Source of the DNA: a bacterium
GTDB lineage: Bacteria > Patescibacteriota > Minisyncoccia > Moranbacterales > UBA2206
Length of the DNA stretch: 11,921 bases
NCBI GenBank assembly: GCA_021789395.1
Contig: JAJYJP010000023.1
Location: 1-11,921, forward strand
Reading direction: 5' to 3'
Positions 1-6,655 of the stretch are shown one piece after another. Numbering within the stretch: the stretch's first letter is position 1; the number at the start of each line of letters is the position of its first letter. The notes under the pieces are model-generated. The model did no database searches and was not told where the DNA came from. It saw only the letters and a program-made list of their open reading frames with translations. A program made the position numbers and the translations under genes.

Positions 1-1
1 A

Positions 2-118
2 CAGGAAATTAGCTATGCGTTACGAGAAGCGGCAGGATACTTTTATGGGATTCAGGTATTTGGGATATTCGATGATAAATTTCAGATCGGTGTTTGGAAA
101 AAATGGTCGTCAATTTAA
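2..118 (+). CDS. C-terminal fragment of an unidentified protein (5' end outside window)
   Basis: An open frame runs from the window edge to a TAA at 116-118 and encodes the last 38 residues of a protein. The composition looks like real coding sequence: it is mixed, aromatic-rich and ends in ...GVWKKWSSI. The other two plus frames close quickly. Too little is present to name a family, and no catalytic motif is visible. The next gene starts about 150 nt later and may have its own promoter, so no operon link is claimed. Coding status is inferred from composition only. Confidence 0.5.
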   Translation, partial: QEISYALREAAGYFYGIQVFGIFDDKFQIGVWKKWSSI

Positions 119-206
119 ATGAGCTGTATAGTATAAATTTTATAGCTTTTAGCTGAAAAAACAAATCACGCTACAAGCTCAACCTGTGGATAACTATGGG
201 CAGTTT

Positions 207-212
207 TATAAT
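207..212 (+). promoter_or_regulatory. Possible -10 element for the phosphatase gene
   Basis: A perfect TATAAT lies 57 nt before the chosen ATG at 270, in an AT-rich stretch. I see no convincing -35 hexamer at 16-18 nt spacing, so this is a weak promoter call that rests on the -10 box and its location. Confidence 0.35.
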
Positions 213-269
213 TTTAATGATTTTTTAAGGATTTTTCTGCTACATTGGACTGTTATAAACCGAATCGCT

Positions 270-995
270 ATGAAGAAATTTTTTCGCAAAAAAATCATCC
301 TGCCGACCCTGATCGCCCTGATCGCAATCGGCGCGGTCTTTGCTGCGGTCAAAATTTATCCGCCCCATCGCCAGACAGCCGCCTCATTTTCCCAGCCTGT
401 CCAACATCAGTCCTCCGACATTGCACCTAACAAAGCTTCAGCCACAAAAATCCAATCTCATCCGCCTATTATTTCTTTCGTCGGTCCGCGCCAGAATCTT
501 CCGATCAATGCGCCGGCTGACTACGGCTTGTGGTCATTCGCTATTCCGGTACCTGGCGTTCTCTCCCGTTCTGGCCAACCACTTCTTTCCGGCTTCCAAT
601 GGATGAAAGCTCATGGTTGGAAAGGCGATGTCGATCTGCGCATCGATAATGATCACGGCGAACAAGCGGACGACGCCAAAATTCCGGGTTTTGATAAGTT
701 GGGACTGCATTATCTGCATTTGCAAATTATCGATGGCCAACCGCCGACCGATAAACAGGCGCAGGAATTTTTAAAATTCATGACTGATCCCGCCAATCTG
801 CCGGCAGATGTCCATTGTCGTGGCGGCATCGGACGCGCCGGCACTATGGTCGCGCTCTATCGCTACGCCGTCCAGGGCTGGCCGATGGATCAGGCGCTTG
901 CCGAATCGAAACTTTTCCAGGGTGGCGTAAGTGTCGGACAAAAAGCATGGTTGCTCGAATGGTCCAGCCGGCATGCGCCCGGAAGTTATAAATAA
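270..995 (+). CDS. Membrane-anchored dual-specificity/tyrosine phosphatase-like protein
   Basis: A 241-residue protein. The ATG at 270 is chosen because it gives a classical signal-anchor: MKKFFRKK followed by a hydrophobic helix at about residues 9-28. A GTG at 186 would add 28 residues in front of the anchor and is less likely. A Pro/Ser/Gln-rich linker follows. The catalytic domain then covers about residues 85-241: an SRSGQP motif near 99-104, a candidate general-acid Asp at 155 (IIDGQPP), and the P-loop HCRGGIGRAG with nucleophile Cys183 and Arg189 (CX5R). The family removes phosphate from phosphoproteins or other phosphoesters by a cysteinyl-phosphate mechanism. The topology puts the enzyme outside the cytoplasmic membrane, where its substrate is unknown. 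No clear Shine-Dalgarno sequence is seen. A strong hairpin terminator follows, so it is probably monocistronic. Confidence 0.85.
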   Translation: MKKFFRKKIILPTLIALIAIGAVFAAVKIYPPHRQTAASFSQPVQHQSSDIAPNKASATKIQSHPPIISFVGPRQNLPINAPADYGLWSFAIPVPGVLSRSGQPLLSGFQWMKAHGWKGDVDLRIDNDHGEQADDAKIPGFDKLGLHYLHLQIIDGQPPTDKQAQEFLKFMTDPANLPADVHCRGGIGRAGTMVALYRYAVQGWPMDQALAESKLFQGGVSVGQKAWLLEWSSRHAPGSYK

Positions 996-1018
996 ATTTT
1001 TCTTACTTTATCGACGAC

Positions 1019-1060
1019 AAAAAGTATTTTACACTACCGAGGTAAAATACTTTTTTATTT
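1019..1060 (+). terminator. Rho-independent terminator after the phosphatase gene
   Basis: A perfect 14-bp inverted repeat (1019-1032 with 1042-1055) surrounds a 9-nt loop, and the right arm runs into a T-rich tail. It begins 23 nt after the phosphatase stop and separates that gene from the methyltransferase pair. The A-rich left flank could also let it work in reverse. Confidence 0.88.
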
Positions 1061-1081
1061 AGCCGGTTGTACTAGCAACGC

Positions 1082-1705
1082 ATGAACGTCGCATTAGAAC
1101 AACTTATTTCCGATTTAATCAAAGACGAGGCCCTACGCACTCCGGAAATTATTGACGCTTTCCGCTCGGTCGATCGGAAAATGTTTGTTTTACCCGAACA
1201 CCAGCTTGAAGCCTACGGCGATTACCCTCTGCCGATCGGCTACGGCCAAACCATTTCCCAGCCAACCACCGTAGCCATGATGCTCGAATGGCTCCGCCCT
1301 GAAGCCGGCCAAAAAATTCTGGACGTCGGTTCCGGTTCCGGCTGGACCACTGCGCTTCTCGCCCGGATTGTCGGCACCAAAGGAAAAGCAATTGGAGTAG
1401 AAATTATTCCGGAACTCGTTTCCTTCGGCCAAAAAAATTTAGCCAAATTTAACTTTCCACAGGCGAAAATTATCCAGGCCGGCAAAATTCTTGGCCACTC
1501 GCCCGAAGCGCCTTATGACCGCATATTGGTTTCTGCCGCCAGCCAAAAACTGCCCCAGGAATTAGTTGACCAGCTGGCAATCGGTGGTACAATGATAATT
1601 CCGATCGGGAATTCCATTTTTCGGATCAGAAAAAAATCCGAAACGAACATAAGCAGGGAAGAATTTCCCGGTTTTGTTTTTGTCCCGTTGGTCGCACTGC
1701 AATAA
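1082..1705 (+). CDS. pcm: Protein-L-isoaspartate O-methyltransferase
   Basis: A 207-residue protein of normal length for the family. It transfers methyl from S-adenosylmethionine to isoaspartyl residues in aged proteins, which starts their repair in the cytosol. The family signature GYGQTISQP is at residues 53-61. The SAM-binding motif I ILDVGSGSGWTTALLA covers about 79-94, followed by an acidic GVE at 105-107. YDRILVSAA is at about 145-153 and GGTMIIPIG at 168-176. The usual GDG-x-x-G stretch before the YD.I motif is altered here (AGKILG, about 133-138), so a normally conserved Asp appears to be replaced. No Shine-Dalgarno sequence precedes the ATG, the only good start before the conserved N-terminal helix. 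The SET-domain gene follows after 32 nt on the same strand, and both probably share one transcript ending at 2145-2167. Confidence 0.93.
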   Translation: MNVALEQLISDLIKDEALRTPEIIDAFRSVDRKMFVLPEHQLEAYGDYPLPIGYGQTISQPTTVAMMLEWLRPEAGQKILDVGSGSGWTTALLARIVGTKGKAIGVEIIPELVSFGQKNLAKFNFPQAKIIQAGKILGHSPEAPYDRILVSAASQKLPQELVDQLAIGGTMIIPIGNSIFRIRKKSETNISREEFPGFVFVPLVALQ

Positions 1706-1737
1706 AGTCAGGATTTAATTTTACTATCAGCAAGAAA

Positions 1738-2130
1738 ATGAGAACTAGCAAAAAATATTCGATCAAAAAATCGCGGGCCGGATTGGGAATGTTCGCCGCC
1801 GGACCCATCCGAAAAGGCGAGCTTGTCGCCGAATATGTCGGCAAACTTATTTCCAACAAAGAAGCCGACGAACACGGCGGCCGTTATCTTTTCGCCATCA
1901 ATTCTCGCTGGACGATTGACGGCACCACCCGAAAAAATATCGCCCGCTACATCAACCACGCTTGCCGTCCTAATTGCGAACCGGAAGTGGTCGGCCATCG
2001 CATTTTTATTTATGCGAAAAGGAAAATAAACGTGGGTGAAGAAATTACTTACGATTACGGCAAAGAGTATTTTGACGAATTCATCCAGCCGAAAGGCTGC
2101 CAATGTTCCTATTGCCGCAATAAAAAATAA
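1738..2130 (+). CDS. SET-domain protein-lysine methyltransferase with post-SET cysteines
   Basis: A 130-residue protein that is almost purely a SET domain. SET enzymes transfer methyl from SAM to lysine side chains of proteins. Visible motifs in order are: the N-terminal GLGMFA (15-20); the SAM/active-site motif RYINHACRPNC (70-80), matching the NHSCxPN consensus; EEITYDYG (101-108) with the catalytic-region Tyr; and a C-terminal CQCSYC (121-126). Cys80 with Cys121, Cys123 and Cys126 resembles the zinc site formed by the SET core and post-SET tail of eukaryotic-type enzymes. The substrate is unknown; ribosomal proteins, DNA-binding proteins or exported effectors are all possible. The gene follows pcm by 32 nt, so it is likely co-transcribed. 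The ATG at 1738 leaves the whole domain intact. Family call is firm; target is not known. Confidence 0.92.
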   Translation: MRTSKKYSIKKSRAGLGMFAAGPIRKGELVAEYVGKLISNKEADEHGGRYLFAINSRWTIDGTTRKNIARYINHACRPNCEPEVVGHRIFIYAKRKINVGEEITYDYGKEYFDEFIQPKGCQCSYCRNKK

Positions 2131-2137
2131 TCTTGAT

Positions 2138-2167
2138 AAAAAAACTCCGGCTGTCCGGAGATTTTTA
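2138..2167. terminator. Bidirectional terminator between convergent genes
   Basis: The stem CTCCGG (2145-2150) and CCGGAG (2155-2160) closes a CTGT tetraloop, with an A-run on the left and a T-run on the right. It sits between the SET gene (plus) and the ABC permease (minus) and can serve both. Confidence 0.85.
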
Positions 2168-2194
2168 GTTTAAATTTTTAAATTAAAATTTCGG

Positions 2195-2941
2195 CTATAT
2201 CTGGACTTTGGAAAAAAAATAACTTCCTAATGATAAGAAAAATAAAGTGACTGCAACTAATACTGTCAGGTCAGTCATCAGTCCGAAATGAGAAATATTT
2301 ACCAACAGTTGTCTGAAAGCATCGATACCGTAAGAAAGCGGATCAAACATGGCGATCTTTTCAATCACACCCGGGACGTTCTGCAGCGGAAATATCGCTC
2401 CGGACAAAAAGAAAAGCGGCATCACCAAAAAATTCATGATCAGTTGAAAACCTTGCATATCGTCCAGAAGCGACGCGATCGTGATGCCGATCGCCGAAAA
2501 GAGGATTGCCACCAGAAGCATAAAGAGAACTGCCACGAGAGCCAGCGGGAAACTTACCGGCCGGAAACCGACCAACATCGAAATCAGAAAGACGATCACT
2601 CCTTGCACCGTCGCGACGGTCGCTCCGCCTAGCGTCCGGCCGATCATAATATTGAAACGCGAGACCGGCGCCACTAACGTCTCCTTCAAAAATCCAAATT
2701 GACGATCCCAAATAATTTCCAAACCGTAAAAGATAGAGGTAAAAATGATGCTCATGCCGATAATGCCCGGCGCCAAAAATTGGATGTAGTTGCCTTGCCC
2801 CGCTTTCTGGAAAACCGGCCCCATACCGTAACCGAGCGCCAGCAGAAAAAGCAGCGGCTGGGCCAACGAGCCGACGATTCTGGATTTCGAACGGATGTAG
2901 CGCTTCAGCTGCCGAAGCCATAGGATATAAATCGTTTTCAT
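2195..2941 (-). CDS. ABC-2 type transporter permease
   Basis: A 248-residue integral membrane protein of the ABC-2 permease class (DrrB/NodJ-like), the membrane half of an exporter. The N-terminal cytoplasmic segment (WLRQLKRYIRSK) leads into about six hydrophobic helices: roughly 24-44, 56-74, 101-125, 132-155, 166-188 and 220-243. The loop between helices 2 and 3 carries EIIWDRQFGFLKETLVAPVSR at about 75-95, typical of the family, where this conserved coupling segment contacts the ATPase. The ATPase gene lies 19 nt upstream on the same strand. The substrate cannot be read from the sequence; family members export drugs, polysaccharides, lipids or glycolipids. No good Shine-Dalgarno sequence is close to the ATG. 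Confidence 0.92.
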   Translation of the reverse strand: MKTIYILWLRQLKRYIRSKSRIVGSLAQPLLFLLALGYGMGPVFQKAGQGNYIQFLAPGIIGMSIIFTSIFYGLEIIWDRQFGFLKETLVAPVSRFNIMIGRTLGGATVATVQGVIVFLISMLVGFRPVSFPLALVAVLFMLLVAILFSAIGITIASLLDDMQGFQLIMNFLVMPLFFLSGAIFPLQNVPGVIEKIAMFDPLSYGIDAFRQLLVNISHFGLMTDLTVLVAVTLFFLSLGSYFFSKVQI

Positions 2942-2960
2942 AAAAAATTTATTTATAAAA

Positions 2961-3752
2961 TTATCTTCCCCTCACCCGTCGGTGTATCCGCATCCGATCG
3001 AGCGTCGAGCCTTCTTCTTCCCGGATCTCCTTACCGGTCAATGCCAAAAAAGCATCTTCCAAATATTCCGTCCTGGTCTGCGCCTTCAGTTCCGCCGACG
3101 ATCCGGAAGCGATGATCTTTCCGTGATCTATGACCGCGATGCGCTTCGCCACCCGGTCAGCCTCTTCCATGTAATGGGTCGTAAAAAACACAGTCATCTT
3201 TTTCGTCTTGTTTAGTTCTTGAAGATAGCTCCACATATGGTTGCGGGTCTGCGGATCCAGTCCCAGTGTCGGCTCGTCCAAAAACAAAACTTTCGGATGA
3301 TGCAAAAGGCCGCGCGCAATCTCTAGCCGCCGTTTCATTCCGCCGGAAAATTCTTTGACCAGACTGTCTTTTCTATCCCACAATTCCACAAATTCCATCA
3401 ATTCTTTGATTCTCTTTCTCCGCTCCTTTCTGGACAAGCCGTAAAGCACGCCATGGAATTCCATATTCTCAAAAGCCGTTAGTTCATCATCGACACTGGG
3501 ATCCTGAAAAATAACGCCGATCGAATGACGGACCGCATTGGAATCATTGACCGGATCATGACCGTTAAGCTCGATTGTTCCTTCCGACGGCGTCAGCAAC
3601 GTCGTCAGCATTTTGATCGTTGTCGATTTGCCCGCTCCGTTGGGACCCAAGAAGGCGAAAATCTCTCCTTCTGCAACATCAAATGAAATATGATCGACGG
3701 CGGTGAAATCGTCGAATTTTTTGGTTAAATTTTTGACTTTGATTACATCCAT
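2961..3752 (-). CDS. ABC transporter ATP-binding protein (DrrA/CcmA-like)
   Basis: A 263-residue ATPase that powers the permease encoded 19 nt downstream. Numbered from the chosen ATG at 3752: Walker A GPNGAGKST at about 36-44, Q-loop Gln at 83, signature SGGMKRR at about 136-142, Walker B VLFLDEP at about 155-161, and switch His193 in TTHYMEEAD. This is a complete nucleotide-binding domain with a short C-terminal extension, as in DrrA-type drug/lipid exporters. The start at 3752 (MDVIKVKNL) places the first strand normally. An ATG at 3773 or a TTG at 3806 in the same frame would add unneeded residues, and none has a Shine-Dalgarno sequence. The glycosyltransferase gene ends 61 nt upstream with no clear terminator between them, so the pair may belong to the same long transcript. 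Confidence 0.93.
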   Translation of the reverse strand: MDVIKVKNLTKKFDDFTAVDHISFDVAEGEIFAFLGPNGAGKSTTIKMLTTLLTPSEGTIELNGHDPVNDSNAVRHSIGVIFQDPSVDDELTAFENMEFHGVLYGLSRKERRKRIKELMEFVELWDRKDSLVKEFSGGMKRRLEIARGLLHHPKVLFLDEPTLGLDPQTRNHMWSYLQELNKTKKMTVFFTTHYMEEADRVAKRIAVIDHGKIIASGSSAELKAQTRTEYLEDAFLALTGKEIREEEGSTLDRMRIHRRVRGR

Positions 3753-3813
3753 AATTTTTTTATTTGATAACATATCTATTATAAATCTTAACGATTTTAA
3801 ATTCAACCGCGGT

Positions 3814-4521
3814 TCAATCGTATTTTTTGCTGAAATAAATTTTAAAATAAGAAAAAACGTAGCGAAGAGTCAGCCGGACAAAACCAGACTTTTCCAGCCG
3901 CCGCGGCGAACTTGCCACTTTCAAACCTTGATCAAAAACGACTTTGCCCGCCCTGCGACTAATCAGCATCGCGATGGCCGCGTCGTCTCCCCAAAAAATA
4001 TCGGTCGGAAATTTTCCGATTTTTGCGAACACCTCTCGCCGCACCGCAAAGTTGCCTCCCAGGATCACGCCGGATTTTTTCCGAAAAATAAAATCGAAGC
4101 ACCGCGGAATTTTTGTCACAAGCGTGTGCCAGTAAAAATCAGCCAGCCGCTTTTTTATTCCGTCTAAATCATATTCGTACGGCCCCGACACGGCGTAAAC
4201 ATCGGCTTGACCCAGATTTTCTTCTATTTTTCTCAGCCAAAATTCCGGAGGCTGCGAATCGGCGTCTAGAAAAGCGATGATCTCGCCGACAGCTTTTTCC
4301 GCGCCCATCTGGCGGGCGGAATTCGGATTGGCAAAATCAGCCGCAATAATACGGTCCGCTCCGGCCAGACGAGCCACTTCCACTGTTCCGTCCGACGAAT
4401 TATTGTCGGCAACAATAATTTCACAATCGGCACGCAAAACATTTTGTGCCGAAAGCGCGCCGATTGCGGCCGCGATGTTGTCCGATTCATTGTAAGTCGG
4501 AATGATGATTGAAAATTTCAT
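3814..4521 (-). CDS. Family 2 glycosyltransferase
   Basis: A 235-residue GT-A fold enzyme of the GT2 type, which transfers a sugar from a nucleotide donor to a lipid, polymer or protein acceptor. From the ATG at 4521 the protein opens with MKFSIIIPTYNE, the standard first strand. A DNNSSDGT segment follows at about 39-46. The metal/nucleotide-binding DAD is at 86-88 (AFLDADSQ), GGNFAVRREVF at about 155-165, and WGDD at 177-180 probably provides the catalytic acid region. There is no hydrophobic tail long enough to be a clear membrane helix, so the enzyme is cytosolic or peripheral. AGGAAGG at 4536-4542 precedes the start by 14 nt, longer than ideal. The gene starts 4 nt after the DedA stop, which points to coupled translation. 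Donor and acceptor are unknown. Confidence 0.92.
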   Translation of the reverse strand: MKFSIIIPTYNESDNIAAAIGALSAQNVLRADCEIIVADNNSSDGTVEVARLAGADRIIAADFANPNSARQMGAEKAVGEIIAFLDADSQPPEFWLRKIEENLGQADVYAVSGPYEYDLDGIKKRLADFYWHTLVTKIPRCFDFIFRKKSGVILGGNFAVRREVFAKIGKFPTDIFWGDDAAIAMLISRRAGKVVFDQGLKVASSPRRLEKSGFVRLTLRYVFSYFKIYFSKKYD

Positions 4522-4525
4522 GATG

Positions 4526-5143
4526 TTATTTACGACCTTCCTCTCGGATCCGCCGATAAATTTCCGGACCGAAAAAAAGCGCCAATAAAATTGCAATCGT
4601 AACGATGGTAGCTGTCCGGCTGGAGCCGATTCTGGAAGCGACGATCGTCCATTGGCCTCCCAAAATCCTCCCCAGAGTTACATAGCCGCCGCTCCAGATA
4701 GCTGCGGAAATTATGACGGTAGATATGAACAGTTTGGGCGGGATTTTCAACAGTCCGGCCGCCACCGAAGTATAGCCACGGACATAGGGCAGCAAACGGC
4801 CGACAAAAATCGCCCACCGTTGCCGTTTGGAGAGTTTCTTTTTCAATTTATCAATCGTGCCTAAAGAGACAAATCTGGAAATTTTTTTCAATATGGCGTC
4901 TCCGAAATTATAAAATAGAGCGTAAAGAACGGTGGTGCCAGAAAAATCAGCCACAACCACTGTCAAAAAAACGATAAAAAAATTCAATTGCCCGATCGAA
5001 GACAGATAACCGTAAAAAAGTAAGAGCAGTTCATTGGGAACCGGCGGCGGAATGCCCAGCTCCTGCACGAACACCAAGACAAAAATGGTAAAATAACCGT
5101 ATTTGGAAATATAATCGACTATTACGGGCGATATGCCGGACAT
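4526..5143 (-). CDS. DedA-family (VTT domain) membrane protein
   Basis: A 205-residue polytopic membrane protein of normal DedA length. Family members move lipids across the membrane; some recycle undecaprenyl phosphate, others affect phospholipid distribution and proton-motive-force homeostasis. Visible signatures are the re-entrant motif QELGIPPPVPNE at about 27-38 with its conserved acidic residue, a GTTVLYALFYNFGD segment at about 69-82, and the basic motif GRLLPYVRGYTSVAAGLLKIP at about 115-135. Hydrophobic helices follow at about 138-160 and 176-193. The gene lies between the phosphatase/nuclease-fold gene and the glycosyltransferase with 4-nt gaps on both sides. This fits a role in supplying or recycling a lipid carrier for the transferase, but that is inference. 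Confidence 0.93.
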   Translation of the reverse strand: MSGISPVIVDYISKYGYFTIFVLVFVQELGIPPPVPNELLLLFYGYLSSIGQLNFFIVFLTVVVADFSGTTVLYALFYNFGDAILKKISRFVSLGTIDKLKKKLSKRQRWAIFVGRLLPYVRGYTSVAAGLLKIPPKLFISTVIISAAIWSGGYVTLGRILGGQWTIVASRIGSSRTATIVTIAILLALFFGPEIYRRIREEGRK

Positions 5144-5147
5144 AGAC

Positions 5148-5987
5148 TTATTTTACGGAGGGAATTAAAAATAAGACGATCGGATCATGGTCGGAAAGTT
5201 CCGGCCGCAGATAGACCGGAGAATTTTTTTGCGCTTCAAGATTGAACTGATTGATTGATTTTGTAAAAATATAATCCAAGCGCAGAGTCTTTTTTTGTTT
5301 TCTATATTTTTTTATCAGCGCGTTTTCCATCCGGTAACTGGGCAGCAGAAGACCGCTGCCAACGCCGGATAAATCAAAGCCGCTCTGCAGCAGAGCGGCA
5401 AAAAAATCTTCTTTGCCCGTCAGATTATCTTCATTCAAATCACCCGCCAGAATTACCGGCGCCTTCTTTTTATTAACAATCTTTTCGAAAATGACGGAAA
5501 GCTGACGCAGTCGATACTTTTTAAAAAACATTCGGCGATTTTTCGGATAAAGATGAGTATTAACAACCTGCAACGGTCCTTTGGGAGTTTGCACCATTAT
5601 ATCTTGCACGCCTTTGTGAGCGAAAAATTCAGAAAGGGAAAAGATTTCCGGAGAAAATTTCAACAGCCGCAAAAAAGAAAGGAACTTGCATGACACAATG
5701 GGAAATTTAGAAAAAATCACCAGCCCCCCAGTCTTATCCAGAGTGGCGAACGGCAAGCGACGATATTTTTCAAATTCGCAAGTGCTGAAATATTTATCCG
5801 GACCGATCGTTTCATAAATAATCCTTCGGTGCCGGATACTGAAAGATTCCTGCAGACAAATGATGTCCGCGTCCGTTTTTTTCAGGTATTCGGCAATCTT
5901 GGGAATACGCTCTTCCCTTTCTTTGGACGCCCAGTACGGCGCGTCCCAGATGTTATAGCTTATGACTTTTATCCTGAAATTTTCCAT
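5148..5987 (-). CDS. Endonuclease/exonuclease/phosphatase (EEP) fold metal-dependent hydrolase
   Basis: A 279-residue enzyme of the DNase I/sphingomyelinase/inositol-phosphatase superfamily, which cuts phosphodiester or phosphate ester bonds with Mg2+. All core catalytic residues are visible: Asn12 (SYNIWD), Glu47 (CLQES), His145 (VNTHLYP), Asp183 and Asn185 (AGDLNED), Asp238 (LDYIF), and Asp266-His267 (SDHDP). There is no signal peptide, so it acts in the cytoplasm or at the inner face of the membrane. The sequence alone does not separate a nuclease from a lipid phosphodiesterase. The company of DedA and a glycosyltransferase favours a lipid or lipid-headgroup substrate. It is the first gene of the minus-strand run, starting at the ATG at 5987 next to a 237-nt divergent intergenic region. 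Confidence 0.9.
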   Translation of the reverse strand: MENFRIKVISYNIWDAPYWASKEREERIPKIAEYLKKTDADIICLQESFSIRHRRIIYETIGPDKYFSTCEFEKYRRLPFATLDKTGGLVIFSKFPIVSCKFLSFLRLLKFSPEIFSLSEFFAHKGVQDIMVQTPKGPLQVVNTHLYPKNRRMFFKKYRLRQLSVIFEKIVNKKKAPVILAGDLNEDNLTGKEDFFAALLQSGFDLSGVGSGLLLPSYRMENALIKKYRKQKKTLRLDYIFTKSINQFNLEAQKNSPVYLRPELSDHDPIVLFLIPSVK

Positions 5988-6175
5988 GATTATTATTTAT
6001 TAGCAAAGCCCATCTGGATAATACTGATAAAAGACAACGTTCTTGCAACTACTTACATCAATTTCGAAAATATTCGAAGAAACAAGAAGCAAAAATTTTT
6101 TACAACCATTAATCTTATCTGACTTTCAGCTCTTCGCATTTTCAGATATATCTTTCCAAATATTGAATTTATTCA

Positions 6176-6204
6176 TTCAAAGCTTTATCATAAGAATATA
6201 TAAT
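6176..6204 (+). promoter_or_regulatory. Sigma-70-type promoter of the TauE/SafE-like gene
   Basis: A TATAAT -10 box (6199-6204, 6/6) stands 17 nt after TTCAAA (6176-6181, 4/6 to TTGACA). The predicted transcript start near 6211 leaves only about 14 nt before the ATG at 6225, with no Shine-Dalgarno sequence, so initiation is nearly leaderless. Confidence 0.65.
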
Positions 6205-6224
6205 GTTTTTAATCCATAAAAAAT

Positions 6225-6587
6225 ATGTTACAAACTATTTCATTTTTATTTCTCGGACTCTTGTCTGGAACCGCCAGCGGATTAATCGGAATTGGCAGCG
6301 GTGTCGTAATAGTACCGGCCTTAGTTTTCCTTTTCGGTTTCTCGGAACATCTGGCTCAGGGAACAACTTTGGCTTTAATGGTACCACCGATCGGGATTTT
6401 GGCAGCTTACGAATATTACAAAGGAGGCTACGTCAATCTACCGGTCGCCGCACTCATCTGCATCGGTTTTATCCTTGGTGGATTTATCGGATCAAAATTC
6501 GCCCTCAATCTTTCTGACGGACTCTTGCACAGAATCTTCGGCATCGCTATTGTCGCGATCGGCATATATATGATCTTCAAAAAATAA
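6225..6587 (+). CDS. Half-size TauE/SafE family membrane protein
   Basis: A 120-residue integral membrane protein resembling one repeat of the TauE/SafE (DUF81) family of putative sulfite/organosulfonate anion exporters, whose usual members have two such repeats in about 250 residues. The N-terminal helix carries the family motif GTASGLIGIGSGVVIVPAL at about 15-33. GTTLALMVPP follows at 46-55, a helix at about 73-93 contains GFILGGFIGSKFA, and a last helix spans about 103-118 (FGIAIVAIGIYMIF). With one repeat it would need to dimerise to rebuild a full transporter. The stop is clean, with a terminator close behind, so it does not look like a frameshifted fragment. It has its own promoter. The substrate cannot be deduced. 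Confidence 0.88.
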   Translation: MLQTISFLFLGLLSGTASGLIGIGSGVVIVPALVFLFGFSEHLAQGTTLALMVPPIGILAAYEYYKGGYVNLPVAALICIGFILGGFIGSKFALNLSDGLLHRIFGIAIVAIGIYMIFKK

Positions 6588-6597
6588 AATTATTTCA

Positions 6598-6625
6598 AAA
6601 AACCTGTCTTGCGACAGGTTTTTAT
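6598..6625. terminator. Bidirectional terminator between TauE-like gene and P-type ATPase
   Basis: The perfect 8-bp stem AACCTGTC (6601-6608) and GACAGGTT (6613-6620) closes a TTGC tetraloop. It extends by A-T pairs on both sides and is followed by a T-rich tail. Placed between convergent genes, it can stop transcription from either side. Confidence 0.9.
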
Positions 6626-6655
6626 TTTCATCATTATCGGACAATCAATAAGTCA

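Noticed and set aside
119..185. AT-rich inverted repeat near TATAAATTTTATA as a terminator for the first partial gene
   Set aside because: The pairing is almost only A-T and no following T-run exists; it could equally be promoter sequence.
186..269. In-frame upstream GTG extension of the phosphatase gene
   Set aside because: It would place 28 residues before a well-formed basic signal-anchor and would overlap the likely -10 box at 207-212.
3753..3806. In-frame ATG (3773) and TTG (3806) extensions of the ABC ATPase
   Set aside because: The domain begins normally at 3752; the extra residues match nothing in the family and no ribosome binding site supports them.
3792..3820. Palindrome AACCGCGGTT (3805-3814) with partial flanking repeats at the glycosyltransferase stop, as a terminator
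   Set aside because: The stem is interrupted by mismatches and is followed by mixed AT sequence rather than a T-run, so termination is not supported.
3703..4167. 154-codon open frame on the plus strand
   Set aside because: Antisense to the GT2 glycosyltransferase and the start of the ABC ATPase; composition is atypical and no motif is present.
5988..6224. Small RNA or extra gene in the divergent intergenic region
   Set aside because: Apart from the promoter at 6176-6204 I see no stable hairpin, T-run or convincing short frame. A weak TATTAT/TTGCAA pair on the minus strand with 19-nt spacing is too poor to call.
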